From Petunia secreta (lineage: Eukaryota > Streptophyta > Magnoliopsida > Solanales > Solanaceae), in the NCBI GenBank assembly GCA_029990175.1, contig JARKIP010000033.1, positions 14,553,001 through 14,617,000 on the forward strand: 64,000 bases of DNA, in the 5' to 3' direction. Positions within the stretch are counted from its first letter, which is position 1; each line of letters opens with the position of its first letter. This document shows positions 32,810-46,061 of this stretch, one piece after another. Position numbers and translations under genes: made by a program. The notes below the pieces were generated by a model. That model was given only the letters and a program-made list of their open reading frames with translations, did no database searches and had not been told where the DNA came from.

Positions 32810-34395
32810 TGGTATCAGAGTCAGACAGACTGGCTCCGGAGCAGGCAAACTAATTCCAGGTAAAACCCCCTTTAAACACGTGGTCCACGCGCCATCCATT
32901 TCTCTTATTCAAGTTTAGTTTGATCAGCCGTCATAAAATTTTGCTTTCTATGTGTTACTAAGAAGAGAAATGTACAACGTCGATACATACTTTCAAGTAT
33001 ATAGAAGTTTATTCCGAAATTGATACACAATAACACTTTTTGAGATACGCCGCAAGTTATTTTGACAAAAGTTCAAACTGGGCAATTATGAATCTTGTCA
33101 CCATCCAATCAATTAGCCTAGATTGTTTATAGAAAATAAAGTTTCTAGCAGTTCTTCTCTTAACGTGGAAAAGAACTTGTGAAATGGAAAAGGTTTTGAA
33201 AGTAAAAGTTATACTACTAACTAATTAATAATAGTGTGATCTCTTTCTTTATTGGCATTATCCGGGTATTCATAGCCTATCTCGTCAAAGGAATTGTGCT
33301 GCTGATTAAGAGTTTTTCTTTCCCTTTTTCTTTTCTTTATTTTTTCCACAAAAATAATAGGAGTACAATGAAAAGATGAAGTTGATCATTTCCCTTCTTT
33401 AAAGAAACCAAGTCATAGAATCAGCTTGCATTTGGTTTAACTGTTCAAGAATATATGATTCTAGCAAAGATAGAAACTTTGGTATTTGAAATATTTTTGG
33501 TTGTCTTTTTTCACTTCGATTAAGGTTGCATGATAAGAAAAATGGTCTCTAAGTAACTTAGATTAAAATAATAAGAAATCTTTAAATTATTCAGAAAGAT
33601 GCTATTTAAAACCTATGATGAGGATGGTTAGTAGAAAAATCCAAGATTGTATAAAATATGGGCCCGGCAATTAATAGTATTAAGTAGCTGGAAAGAAACT
33701 CGGATACTTTATAATGTCTGATGGGAAAAGAATATACCTCTCCTCCCATGCTTGGAAATGGATATCTGTAATTATGCATGCAGAGCAATGATGTTTTTTT
33801 TTCCCCCCAATTCCATTCATTTTCGAAGGGTGTGGATTTCCAACCCTCTCAAGAAAAGAAGATTCAGAAAATACACAGACCTGTTTGACCATTCCTAACT
33901 ACCCTAACTTCCTAAAAGAAAAATCAGAATTTTAGCATAAATATTTTTTTTTTTAAAAATCTGTATCAGTGAGACTCCAACCCCGGCTTGTGTCTGAGCT
34001 AATATATATTATGTTGAAGTGCGATAATCTTATTTAAAAATTTAAACTATTAAAAATGACATATTTTTATTGACTTAATTATATCTTCAACACGTTCCCT
34101 CACGTATTGACTTGGTTCTTTTTTTTTAACCAAGTATGTGAATTTTTAATAGTGGGTGGCGGTGAGAATCGAATCCAAGACTTCAACATGCTCTTACACC
34201 ATTAAAAAATGTGGTATGATGGATGAGATCTCTTTCATTCTTAACTAACCAATCACAATTCGAGTCCTCGCAAGGTTTGCTTCTTTAATGGGCTTTATCC
34301 CGAACAAGTTTGGATTAATCGAGACAATGGGTATGAATATGAGATGGTTATTAAAACAATAAAAAGAAGTCCTAGAATGCCAAAATCCTAAACTA
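32810..34395. other. Intergenic, mostly unrecognised
   Basis: 32810-32860 may be residual leader of the Tekay-like element. 33900-34260 contains decayed repeat text (gagaatcgaatccaagacttc and its surroundings) seen in many Solanaceae intergenic regions. No supported gene. Confidence 0.5.
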
Positions 34396-34664
34396 TAAGG
34401 AGATGTTTGGTATGTGGGATTGGGTAAGTTAATCCATGTATTAAATTTGGTATTGGGTTATCCCATGTATGGTTGGTATTTTGAAACATGTATAACTAAT
34501 CCATGTATTAAATAATACACCAATTGATGTATTATTTTATTCCTCCACCAAGATGGTATAACTAATACATATATGGATAAAGGAACAAAAGGACAAAAAT
34601 ATCATTCTCCTTTCCCTAGGAACCAATAAAAATCAAGCATCAAAGTATATAATTGTAAATTCAT

Positions 34665-35190
34665 TGAAAGGATAGTTTGTTATCTTTAGTTGGGAAGTGT
34701 GGGCTTTGTCCCACATCGGTGGGCAAAAGTCCTTTTGTGTGTCTTTTAAGTTCTTATCCTTGTTAAGCATTTAATATAGTGTACAAACATATTATATAAT
34801 ATATTATATATTAAATACTTGGACTAGCGACGCGGGCGCGGGTCGAACCTTTAAAATAAATATTTACTTTATTTTATTTTTTATTTCTATAACAGAAAAA
34901 TCAGTTTATTTGAATTTATATTTAAAATTTAATTTCAAATAAATGGTTGCATATGTTTGCGAAATAAAGCGTCTTTTCTGAAGAGGTCTTTTGGTGCCCT
35001 ATAAATAATGACTATTCCCAATGAAGTAATATAGAAAAATTTACAAGTATCAATTGTGGTTTGTTGTATCTTGAAGTAGAATTGTCTGTATTCCCCAACC
35101 TGTATACGGGCAATATGTTCTTTAAGGAAAGCCGAATCTTCGCGCCTCAAGCCTTGTTTATTTCGTTGTAAATTCTGTATTTTTCTAACA
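34665..35190 (+). repeat. Copia 5' LTR
   Basis: 526 bp. It contains the palindromic AT block 'tatataatatattatatatta' and a TATA-like 'ccctataaataatgac', and ends TTTTTCTAACA. It aligns with 39800-40331. Confidence 0.93.
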
Positions 35191-35211
35191 ATCTTAAAGA
35201 AGATATTCTGC

Positions 35212-36077
35212 AATGGAGAAAATACTTTCTGCTGTTGAAAATCCAAAAGAGTTCATCAACTTGATCGTTTTGATGGATCAAATTTCACTCGTTGGAAAGA
35301 CAAGATGATCTTTCTATTGACTGCTTTGAAAATTTTTTATGTGCTTGATCCATTGCTGCATGTGCTGCCAGATCCTACCCCTACAGATACTGAACAAGTG
35401 AAGCAAGAGAGAAAGAAACGTGAAGATGATGAATTACTCTGTCGGTGACATATCCTGAACACATTAACAGATCGTCTTTATGATTGTATTCAAATATGAG
35501 GTCTGCAAGGGAAATCTGGACGGTATTGCAGACTGCTTATGAAAACGAAAAACGAGGTACAGATTAGTTCCTTGCTCTACAATATTTTGAGTTCAAAATT
35601 ATAGACACCAAGCCTATTATGGATCAGATTCATGAACTACAAGTCTTAGTTTCAAAACTAAGAGATCTTGATGTTAAAATACCCGATGCACTTCAAATTG
35701 GTGCGATTCTTTCAAAACTACCTTCTTCCTGGAATGATTACAGAAAGAAAATTCTGCATTCGTTTGACTATTTAACATTTGAACGTTTTCAAACTCACAT
35801 TCAAATTGAAAGTGAGACTCGTGCTCGAGATGCTATTTTGCAACCTTCAAGTTCAAATGTTAATATTGTTAGTCAGAATGAGAACGGAAACGGATCTAAA
35901 AATTTGAAGGTTTCCAACAAGTCTATTAACAAAAAGAGAGAGAATATAAATTGTTATCATTGTGGGAAGAAAGGACATATGATGCGGGATTGTAGATATA
36001 AGAACGCAGGAATTAATTTTGATTCAACAAATGTTGGAAATTCTGGAAAACCTGAAAAGTCTACAAATTCCGAATAG
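35212..36077 (+). pseudogene. gag: Copia gag
   Basis: Starts near ATG 35212 (MEKILSAVENPK). It shifts frame into RFDGSNFTRWKDKMIFLLTA, meets a stop near 35448, and then continues openly from 35619 to 36077. The capsid segment has LQIGAILSKLPSSWNDYRKK and the CCHC zinc knuckle CYHCGKKGHMMRDC lies near the end. The frame stops just before the protease frame. Two or three lesions separate it from an intact gag. Confidence 0.8.
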
Positions 36078-36086
36078 GTAAATGCA

Positions 36087-38650
36087 GTGGAAAATTCTTC
36101 TCAAGGATTGGTAGCCATGGTTTCAACATTACCAACTGAAATGGTAAAAGAATTGAACATGGCTACTGGAACCATGAAGAGCCAAAACTGGTGGTTGGAT
36201 TCTGGAGCAACTATTCATGTTTGTCATGACAAAAATATGTTCAAGACATACACAGAAGCGAAGGATTCTGAAAAGGTCTTGATGGGTAACCATGTTACTG
36301 CTGAAGTTGCGGGAAAAGGAAGTGTTGAAATCAATTTCACATCTGCACAGAAACTTACTTTATTGAATGTATTCCATGTACCAGACATGATGAAAAACTT
36401 GATGTCCGCTGGCTTACTTTCTAAGAAGGGTTTCAAGATAGTCATTGAATCTGATCATATAATAGTGTCGAAAAATGGTGTATTTGTAGGCAAGGGATAT
36501 AACTGTGATGGCATGTTTAAGTTAAGTATTAATGCAATAAACTATATTTCTGCTTATACTGTTGAGTCTAAATCTTCTTTGTAGTATGCTACATTAGGAC
36601 ATTTGAATTTTGGTTCTTTAAATTATATGTCCAAACATGGCTATATTACATGTAAAAATGAGCAAGTAGGAAAATGTGAAATATGCATACAAGCGAAAAT
36701 GACTAAGAAACCATTTCGTAAAGTGAAAGATTTACAAAGCTGTTAGACTTAGTTCATTCAGACATATGTGAATTAAATGGAGAATTAACTAGAGGAGGAA
36801 AGAGGTACTTTATAACCTTCATAGATGATTATTCTAGATGCACATATGTTTATTTACTTAGAACAAAAGATGAAGCTTTTCAGAAATTTATGGAATATAA
36901 ATCTGTTGTGGAAAATCAAAGGGATAAGAAAATTAAGGTCATTCGAAGTGATAGAGGTGGAGAATATTTTTCTAATGAATTTAACAAGTTCTGTGAAGAA
37001 CCTGGTTTAGTTCATCAAATGAGTGCACCTTATACTCCACATCAAAATGGATTGTCTGAAAGAAAAAAATAGGACTTTAGTAGACATGGTTAATGTTGTG
37101 TTGTTGAATGCACATCTTCCACATAATTTATGGGGTAAAGCTTTGTTAACTGCTTGTCATATATTAAATAGAGTTCATTCTAAAAGTATGCATGTTTCTC
37201 CTTATGAACTTTGGAATGGTAAGAAACCAAACTTAAGCTATTTAAAAGTGTGGGGGTGTATATCCTATTATAGAGTTCTTGATCATAATAGAACAAAACT
37301 TGGTCCTAGAGGTATTAAAAGTATTTTTGTTGGATATGCACAAAATTATAAAGCTTATAGATTATTAGATTTAGAATCTAAAGTGATAGTAGAGTCTATT
37401 CATGTTGAATTTACTGAGAATAAATTTGTGAATGACACTATTGATGAATTGACTGAATTTAATGAAAGAAGGATTGATGTAAATAAGCCGTCTTATTCTT
37501 GGATTGATAAAATAAGGAGAAAAGTGACGATGTAGAAGTAGAACCAAGAAGGAGTAAACGAATTAGAAAAGAAAAGGATCTTGGTTCTGAAGGTGATATT
37601 TCTTGTTGAAGGTGATAGAGAGGAAGTCCGTGAGAAAATTCCTATATTATTTAATGTTGAGCAAGACCCTAAAACTTTCAAGAAGCAATGTCTTCTAGAG
37701 ATGCTGCTTTTTGGAAATAAGCAATAAATGATGAGATGGACTCAATAATGTCCAACAACACTTGGGTTTTAGTTGATCTTCCTCCGGGATCAAAACCCAT
37801 AGGTTGTAAATGGGTCTTTAGACCGAAATTAAATACAGACGGTTCCATTCAAACCTTTAAGGCAAGATTAGTAGCAAAAGGTTTCACTCAAAAGGAAGGC
37901 GTAGATTATTTTGATACGTATGCTCCGATAGCAAGAATAACATCCATTAGGTTGCTCTTATCTCTTGCATCTATATATGATTTATATGTACATCAAATAG
38001 ATGTTAAAACTAATTTTCTAAAAGGAAACTTGAGTGAAGAAATTTATATGCATCAACTTGAGGGATTTGTACTTCCCGAAAATGAGAAGAAATTTTGTAA
38101 ATTGATAAAGTCCCTTTATGGTTTAAAACAAGCACCCAAACAGTGGCATGAAAGATTTGATAGTGCAATACTATCAAATGGTTTTGTACATAATACGGCT
38201 GACAAATGTATTTATTCCAAACTTACAAAGGAATATGGAGTTATCATTTGTCTATATGTCGATGACATGCTGATTTTTGGTACAAACATGTTAGAAATCT
38301 CTGAAACCAAAAAGTATCTAACTTCTGTGTTCAAGATGAAAGATCTAAATGAAGTAGATACTATTTTGGGGATTAAGGTTAAAAGAGATGACAAAGGGCT
38401 AAATTTATCTCAGTCCTATTATGTTGATAAGATCCTTAATAAGTCCAGTCATTTAGGTATAAAGGAGTATAATACTCCTTATAATTCTAGTGTCAAGTTG
38501 ACAAAAAATAGAGGAAGAGCTGTAGCGCAACCAGAGTATGCTAGTGCAATAGGCTGTATGATATATGCAATGCATTGTACAAGGCCTAATATAGCTTTTG
38601 ATGTTGGTAAACTTTCAAGGTTTACTAGTAATTCGAGTAAAGATCACTGA
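36087..38650 (+). pseudogene. pol: Copia pol: protease, integrase, reverse transcriptase
   Basis: Protease: WWLDSGATIHVC at 36087-36584. GAG-pre-integrase: LGHLNFGSLNYMSKHGYI, then CEICIQAK (about 36590-36720). Integrase core: HSDICELNGE, FIDDYSRCTYVYLL, RSDRGGEYFSNEF and APYTPHQNGLSER (36745-37070), continuing to 37535. Reverse transcriptase: CKWVFRPKLNTDGSIQTFKA, DVKTNFLKGNLSEEIYMHQL, SLYGLKQAPKQWHERF, and the YVDD-containing LYVDDMLIFGTN (37736-38650). A few stops and single-base shifts (near 36585, 36740, 37070, 37535 and 37700) break one long reading frame. Confidence 0.88.
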
Positions 38651-39200
38651 AAAGCAATAGCAAGGGTACTTGGATATCTAAGATATACAAAGTACTTGGG
38701 TATTTGCTATAGTGGTTTTCCTAATGTATTAGAAGGATATTCTGATTCAAGTTGGATTACAAGTGTCGATGATAAAAAATCCACCACAAGATGGATATTT
38801 AAATTAGGGGGTGGCGCCATTTGTTAGGCATCCAAGAAACAGACGTGTCTTTCCCATTCTACGATGGAAGTCGAGTTCTTTGCTTTAGCGACTGCTGCAC
38901 GCGAAGCGAAATGGTTGAGGAACATGCTATTAGATATTAGGTTGTGGCCACAACCTATGCCAGCCATTTGCATATTTTGTGATAGTGAAAACACTATGAC
39001 TTTGGCTTACAATAAGATATATAATGGGAGAAATCGACATATAAGTCTGAGACATGATTATATTCGAGAATTAATAAAAATGGGACTATAACAATAGTCT
39101 ATGTGAGATCAACCGAGAATTTGGCTGATCCATTTACCAAACCATTGAGAAGAGATGTAGTACGACAATCCAGTGAAGGAATGGGGCTAAAACTCTTAAA
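38651..39200 (+). pseudogene. Copia RNase H, broken
   Basis: After a TGA at 38648-38650 the text continues with YLRYTKYLGICYSGFPNVLE and GYSDSSWIT. RNase H follows (EVEFFALATAAREAKWLRNM at 38864, CDSENTMTLAYNKIYNGRNR) and the tail ADPFTKPLRRD. It is the normal last domain of Copia pol, interrupted by stops. Confidence 0.8.
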
Positions 39201-39799
39201 CTAAACACAAGTAATAGGAACCCAATTTTGAGTTAGTATACACTCAAACAACACAAGTTCAATGGGTAATAACAAGTTACTTTGTGTTGCTTAAGCACTG
39301 ATCTCCTTAGAGCCTTAATTTTGTCATACTATATACTGTTATGTAAGGAGTCAAGGAGTTGTTAAATGTCTGACATAGCAGGGGCATAATGACAAACTCC
39401 ATGGTGAAAACTGTTACGAGAAGAGGTTGAATAAGTTCTTAATGAAATTAGTAAATGTCTGAAGTAATAGGGACATAGTAACTAATTTCACCTATGTGAA
39501 TGTTGAAGTGATGCCGCTTCTAGCAAGACTTAGAGGGTTGGTCTTGTAAATATTCATGAAATCAGGATGAGCACATGGCCGTAAAAGTGCTTAATTAGAT
39601 ACTGAGTTTTCTAAGTTACTAAATAATACCATGTGTGTGATTCGGTTTTGACAAAAGGAGTTGTGATTCAAATCTTCGATGATACCAATAACTTCGTCTA
39701 AACTTTAGAGTGTTTATACTAATGGAAAGTTCAAATCTACTCAAGATACTTTCCGGTATGCATGGTGTTATGAAGAGAGATAACAAACTAGTGGGGGAA

Positions 39800-40331
39800 T
39801 GAAAGGATAGTTTGTTATCTTTAGTTGGGAAGTGTGCGCTTTGTCCCACATCGGTGGGCAAAAGTCCTTTGTGTGTCTATTAAGTTCTTGTCCTTGTTAA
39901 GCATTTAATATAGTGTACAAGCATAGTATATAATATATTATATATTATATACTAAATACTTGGACTTGGGATGCGGGCCCTTGGTCGAACCTTTAAAATA
40001 AATATTTACTTTATTTTATTTTTTATTTCTATAACAGAAAAATCAGTTTATTTGAATTTAAATTTAAATTTAGTTTCAAATAAATAATTGCATCTATTTG
40101 CGAAATAAAGTGTATTTTCTGAAGAGGTCTTTTGGTGCCCTATAAATATTGACTATTCCCAATGAAGTAACATAGAAAAATCTGCAGGTATCAATTGTAG
40201 TTTGTTGTATCCCGAAGTAGAATTGTCTGTATTCCCCAATCTGTATACCGGCAATATCTTCTTTAAGGAAAGCCAAATCTTCGCGCCTCAAGCCTTGTTT
40301 ATTTCGTTGTAAATTCTGTATTTTTCTAACA
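39800..40331 (+). repeat. Copia 3' LTR
   Basis: 532 bp, TGAAAGGATAG to TTTTTCTAACA, then the TSD TTCAT. Confidence 0.93.
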
Positions 40332-40543
40332 TTCATTACTAAAAATAAATTAAATATATTAAGTGAGGAGTAACTTACATCTCCAATTTTAGTGCAATGT
40401 TCCAAACGCCAAACAAAAATAATCCATATATTACTAATTCCTAACTAATTGATGTATTATAATACTTGTATACTAATCCCTATATAACTAATCGATGTAT
40501 CATAATCCATGTATAATTTATCGTCGGACCAAACGGCCCCTAA

Positions 40544-43030
40544 GTGAAAAGAGGAGGTGGGGTTAGTGTTAATAAACTGTCAGGCGGGAAGCTGCAGTGA
40601 TTCTAAAAATAATTACTGCTAGGGTGCTAGTCATAATTCGACCACATCAATTTGCTTCTTGGGACAGTAAAAACCCTACAACTTTTTCTCAAAAGGAAAA
40701 GGGAAAGGTATGGAACCAAAAATTAGGGCAACTTTGTAGTTTTTACCATACAACTGAGCTGATTGCGGTCCTAAAGGCTGAAAAAAAGAGAGGATTTTGC
40801 AAAGTGTTCACTGCTCCAACAGGCCAAAGTGAGGAAAATGGATTCCATAATCTCCACAAGTTGCAACACAAATTGTCTTCAATCCTAGCGAGTTAGTAAT
40901 TACTAGTAGAACTACTATAATAATAATAACAATAATAATAATTTTAAAAGACATCGCCCGCTATACATGGCCCTCAAATTAGGACTTCAGTGGTCCACTT
41001 GTAAAGACTTTCTTTTAGTTTCACAATATCCAAACCAGTTTTATTGACACTAAAGTCTGAAAATTTCACGTAAAGAAGGCTAAAGAGTACACCTTTTCCT
41101 CCCTTTATGTTTCTACTCTTTTGATTTTCTCGGGGTTGATGGGGGAGGAGAGAGGGGGATGAGCGTGACATTGATCAGTAGGGGGTGCGGAGGTTAGGAG
41201 TAGCTCTTAGGGTCATTTGATTAAGAGTAAGTTATACATGGAGGTGTAAATTTTTTCTTACATCATCAATGTATATTAGTTAAATTCAATTAGTATTACT
41301 ATAATCATATGGGACAAGGAGCATTTCGTTTTGGACATCGTCTACTTATTACTATATGTGGCTCATTTTATGTCTTATAAATTAATTTGGCGTGAAATTT
41401 AAGAAAAAAAATATTTATGGTCTAGAAAAGCCAAAAAAGTTTATACAGTTAAAAAAAAATCATATTATTAAAGTCAAAACATGAATTTAAACGTGAAAAA
41501 ACCTGTGCATCTTTTTGAGATACTTTGAAAATGAACTTTGGAAAAATAAGACACTTTTTTCAAGTTTATTTTAAAGAAAATAAAAGGTTCCACAACTTCA
41601 ACTTTTTTTAAGTAACATGCATGTCCAAAAGCAATTTCAAATACTACTTTTTGGATCCCTACTTTTCACATCAACTTCAATGACTCTTTTCCAATTTTTT
41701 TTTCCGAAAAACCAATGTCAAACGCCTATTATATATAAAAATGTGACATTTTTTTTTTTAGAATAGACTAAAAGGAAAAGTATGTTACATCAATTTTGAA
41801 ACAACGGGAGTACTATATAAAATGAATAAATTTAAAATATGATTTGCTTTTTAAACAAATAAATTTTCTGTATTACAGAGGGTTAGTTTTCTAATTTTAG
41901 TATTTTACTTTATGTATCACAAAGGTCACTTACATAACTATGCAACATTACACAAGGCATGCCTCTTCTGCCGCCAATGATGTTGTCCTAACCCACCACT
42001 ATAGATTGTTTTGGATCTAAAAGATGAATCTGATTAGGATATACTTGTATGCCTTGTGTATTTCTCTTGTATATAAAGTTATAAACTAGATATACAATAG
42101 AGATACACAAGAAATACATTCATATACATTTGACGTAAGTTATTTTATATACTTGTATATCAACTGTATGAACAGTGTATGCCCTATGTATCACCATACA
42201 TGCAATGAAAAAATAGTGGACATTGTACATACTTGTATATCAAGTATATCTCTGATCATATATACAATGATACATAAGATATACACTAAGACATATAATA
42301 TATATTACATTCCACTTTTAAATCACCATAACAACCACCATAATAATAACCATAAAAAGAGAGGGAAGAATGGGGAGAAGGAGCTTTCAAAAATATATCT
42401 ATCCAGATCTACGTTACATTACATGATAATTTTGTGTTGGTCAGAGTTGCCTTCATGGGAGAAGAAGCGGCTTGGTCGCTGACGAAGAAGCTGGCGGTTG
42501 TAATGGCTTATGGCAGAAAAAAGTAGTGGCGGTGGTAGGCTACCGGTGGTGGTAAAAGAAGCTATAGTTTTGGTAAAAATAGTATGAGTGAAATAGGAGA
42601 AAGCGATTGGATGGAAGAGAGAATTCTGTTTACCCACTTTTATATCTTTGTTTTGTAACATATATGGCAAATGTCATTATTTCTTTGTAAAGTGATAAAA
42701 ATATTTTTATGTTTCGCAAATAAGATTCCTAAATTTTTATTTTACATTATAATATGATGTGCATCATGTTCTGCATAAAGTGTTGCAACCTAAATTTTTT
42801 TATAATATATCCATACACCGGAAAGAAAGTATTAAGTTTAAAGTGTAAAAAGCTAGAGTAAATTGGAGATTTGATCATCTCCTTATTTAACCAAATAGAC
42901 AACCCTTAGTTCAGCGATTTTTCACTTTATAAGTAAAACTAAAAGAGTATGAATAACACGTGGAGCATTGAAATTGAAAACCTTGTTTTAACATAAATCC
43001 AATGATACTGTATGGTTCTTTAAATATTGA
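40544..43030. other. Intergenic with decayed MITE text
   Basis: Holds an (ATA/ACA) microsatellite at 40917-40943. An eroded mariner-type MITE is likely near 41330-41812 (right end 'cattttgaaacaacgggagtac'). A stretch of ATATAC-rich low complexity lies at 42040-42330. Open frames at 40597-40896 and complement 42419-42670 have no recognisable motif and no supporting splice or codon pattern. Confidence 0.45.
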
Positions 43031-43274
43031 TGTTGAACATAATTCAAAGTTGATATATGAAACCTAATTAGATTAGGTTTTATTATTAAGTAGTTTATTT
43101 AATACATGCCTAGTTAATTTTTTAGTCAAGTCATATTAGAATAGGTTTTCCAGTTAAAGTTAAAGTAGACTTTATTTGTTATTATAAATAGGAGTGCTAC
43201 CCTCTATTATATAGTGGTGTAGAGAATACCATTAAGATCAACACAATTAAGAGAGTTATTTTTATTCTTTTACA
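43031..43274 (+). repeat. Copia 5' LTR (244 bp)
   Basis: TGTTGAACATAATTC...CTTTTACA. The 'ttattataaataggagtgctacc' segment is TATA-like. Same length as the 3' LTR. Confidence 0.93.
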
Positions 43275-43287
43275 TGGTATCAGAGCT
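43275..43287 (+). promoter_or_regulatory. Primer-binding site, tRNA-Met
   Basis: TGGTATCAGAGCT immediately after the LTR. Confidence 0.85.
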
Positions 43288-43599
43288 ATAATATTTTGGG
43301 AGAGACTCCGCCATCGATGGGCGGCAACAGCCAATGTGTTGCCTGTAGGCCAAAATAACCGTCAGGCCAAAGATAGAGGCGAAAAATAATCATGTTGAGA
43401 AGAATTATCGGTTTAAAGGTAAATATAGGTGTTTTATGCAAAAGGGTAGGACATCATCAAAAGAGCTGCAAGTTTAGTGATGAGCAAGTAAATATGACAC
43501 AAGCGGATGAATCTCCTCTCTAAAAATTGAAGATGGGTGAGTTAAAAACAAATTGAGGGTTGGAGACAAGCGCTTCAATAAATTTGGTACTACTAAAAA

Positions 43600-43990
43600 T
43601 CAGGGCTTTTCCGACCGCCGATACGGTGGGACAACGGTCGGCTAGGCGACCGTTGTCCGACCTAACAAGGCGGTCAGCTAAATAGTGGTCGCTCACAGCT
43701 TTCCGACCGCGGCGGTCGGACGTTGGACCGAAATACGGTCGGACGGCGGTCGCCTAGTTTATAGGTGGAAAAAATAATGTTGAACTGGGCGACCGACGTG
43801 GTGGGAGATTGTAAAAAAACTTGGAAACTGAGCGACCGCAGCGGTGGGCTAGGCGACCGCGTCGGTCGGCCAGGCGATCGCTGCAGTGGGAAATTGCTTA
43901 TTTCTGGGCTGGGAAATTGCTAATTTTCGGACCGCTTTCGGACCGCTGCGGTCGGTAGGCAGTATAATACCTGCAATAAAAAACCTGCAA
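43600..43990. repeat. CACTA left subterminal repeats
   Basis: Many direct and inverted copies of short motifs such as accgcggcggtcgg, gcgaccgc, ggtcggac and aggcgaccg. In CACTA elements such motifs bind the TnpA-type protein; here that is inference from family knowledge. Confidence 0.85.
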
Positions 43991-44291
43991 TTAGAGCTAC
44001 ACCACCTGTAAAAAACAGAAAAAACAGCACTCAGAAGAAGATTAGGCTTCTCAAGCCTTAATAATAGTCTAAACAAGGCTTATTGCCTTTAACTAGAAAG
44101 TTTAACATTTTACATAACATATCCAAAGGGAACGCGAATCTAGCCACCACTTTATCTATTAAAAGAAAAAGAAAGAGGTCCTTGCTTGATTGAGGAAGAT
44201 AACTAAATACCTTAAATCGCGTTCCGAATAGTGATCCAAACAAGTTAAAACATGTCTAAAACAAGTCTAATACATCAACAATCCATTATTA

Positions 44292-46061
44292 CTACTCCGT
44301 TGCCTCAGAACTAGACTCAGAACCTGACTCAGAGCTGTATTGACGTTTGCTCTTGCCTTTCCCCCGGCTTTTGCTCTTGCTCTTGGTCTTGCTCTTGCCC
44401 TTGCCCTTCTTTCCCTTGTCCGCACCACCACACATAATGTTCTGCATCATGGCTCTCATATTTTCTTCATTGCGCAAACGTTCTTCTTCACTCTTTTTCT
44501 TAAGCTCTTCGATTTCATTGCGCAAAGCGGCTTCCACCGAGGGATTAATTGAACTAGCAGGAGGAGTGTAAGTGCCAAAGAAACCTGGATTTAGACGTTC
44601 TGAGGCATACTGCGATCCAAGGCCGTAAGCACTTCCCTTCTTTACTCCGCCATTCACCTCCAGCCATAGTGCGGTTTCCTCTTCTAGTGTCATTTGAGCT
44701 GGGGTACTGCTACCACATTCGGATGCCTGAGTCGACATCCTTTCTTCATAGACCGTCGTAGCCTTTTCCTGAAATAAAATTTAATAACAAGAATTAGATT
44801 GACAAATATTGACGGATTTAATAACTTTAAAAGATTGAATTTAATAACTTACATATAGCTCTTTAGCGCGGTCTTCGACCCACACTTCATCTCCTTTTTT
44901 GTTTCTGTATATATGCCTCTTCTTAAAGATTTCAGGCACACGAACTGGCCGCCCTTCTTGCTTTTCCTACAAAATTAAAAAGATGACAAGTTAGATGGAA
45001 AATTAATGTGAGTTACATAATAATACATACAATTAATTAATAAATTACCAATATCATCCGCTAAGTCGCTGCGCTAACCGAACCCCCGGTGTGCAGCGAT
45101 CCACCCCTTTCGGAGGCTCGTGCGGCTTTTTCTTGGGCGCTCTTCTTCTTAAATTCTTCAGTATCCCAATATTGTAGAAGTTGTGCCCAAACGTGATCGT
45201 ATATCCACTTGGGCTTCTTTCCTTTGTTTCGACAATCATACATGCTACCTTTCACTCTATCTTGGCATTTTCCAAGGAAATTGCTTTTGGCAATGCTATT
45301 AAATGCAGGATGCCATATACACTTTGTCTGAAATAATTATTGAATATTAGATTTCTAAAATAGTGACACTTAACTAAATTATTAAAAAATAAAATATAGT
45401 TATTACCTGAAAATCGTCAAACATGCTCATCTTTACAGGGAATGGTACCTGACCCCAGGATGGCCATGGCTCAGTCCATCTAGATTTAATGCATCTTGTG
45501 ATTATGGGAGTAGCCACCATCGAGGGAGTAAAACTAGATAAAAATTTATAGTTAAAATAAATATACTAAAAAATTAAACTTCATAGTAGAATTAAATACT
45601 TAAAAAATAACAAAAAATAATACTTACCCACGACTACCCTCAGGATAAATCCTCACCCTCCCGTCATCATCATATGATCCTGCAGGACCAATGTAATAAG
45701 GCGAGCTCGGATCATAAAATCGTATAGTAGGTGGTACCAAAGCGTCCACCGGTACCGAGCTCGGATCAGAAGGTGTAGATCCAGAAGGAGTAGATGATGA
45801 AGGGGATGGTGACGGACTAGAAGATGGATGAGGCATGGATGATGATGAACCGATGCCATAAGGACGAACGGCATAACCAGGCGATGCAGGAAAGGGCATG
45901 CCAGGGGGAAAGGCAGGAGGAGTGAAAAAACCTGGAGCATATGCAGACGGAGGATGTGTAGGAAGCATATGAGGTACATGTCCAGGAGGAGTAGTATGAC
46001 CTGAAGCAGGTGAGGTACTTTGAACCTTTCTTTTTCCCCTAGCCTTCTCCGAAGATGACAT
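44292..46061 (-). pseudogene. CACTA TnpA-type gene (Transposase_24-like)
   Basis: A five-exon minus-strand model: 46061-45628, 45533-45407, 45327-45049, 44966-44853, 44768-44292. All borders are GT/AG and the phases agree, giving 476 codons. The protein starts MSSSEKARGKRK and has a proline/serine-rich N-terminus. The conserved centre includes KSRWTEPWPSWGQ, TKCIWHPAFNSIAKSNF and GKKPKWIYDHVWAQLLQYW. A charged EEIEELKKKSEEER-like coiled coil and a lysine-rich tail (GKGKSKTKSKSKSRGKGK) follow. This is the plan of plant Ptta/En/Spm proteins that bind subterminal repeats. A single in-frame TAG at 45061-45063 interrupts exon 3 and fits a C-to-T change. Confidence 0.78.
45061..45063 (-). other. 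Premature TAG in TnpA-type gene
   Basis: The codon after GGSVSAAT is TAG, followed in frame by RMIL and a proper splice donor. The only stop seen in the five-exon model. Confidence 0.75.

Larger units (their letters stand above)
34665..40331 (+). mobile_element. Copia LTR retrotransposon, near full length
   Basis: A 5667-bp element with LTRs TGAAAGGATAG...TTTCTAACA and perfect duplications TTCAT (34660-34664 and 40332-40336). A purine tract (agtgggggaa) precedes the 3' LTR. All Copia domains are present in order with few lesions, so it is younger than the Copia element at 19.8-27.9 kb. LTR differences are visible but scattered. No standard tRNA-Met primer site follows the 5' LTR (the sequence is atcttaaagaagatattctg). 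Confidence 0.93.
34399..40540. mobile_element. Tourist/Harbinger-like MITE split by a Copia element
   Basis: The left end GGAGATGTTTGGTATG and right end ACCAAACGGCCCC form an imperfect TIR, with TAA duplications at 34396-34398 and 40541-40543. Left arm 34399-34664 and right arm 40337-40540 are rich in 'taatccatgtatta' text and together make a MITE of about 470 bp. The Copia element inserted into it later. Confidence 0.75.

Noticed and set aside
21134..40336. Same TSD sequence TTCAT at two different insertions (21134/23849 and 34660/40332)
   Set aside because: The elements belong to different superfamilies and five matching bases can coincide by chance; no shared mechanism is implied.
40597..40896. 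99-codon open frame after the MITE
   Set aside because: No recognisable domain; adjacent to decayed repeat text. Kept as intergenic.
42419..42670. 83-codon minus-strand open frame
   Set aside because: No motif, low-complexity surroundings and no splice or poly-A support.
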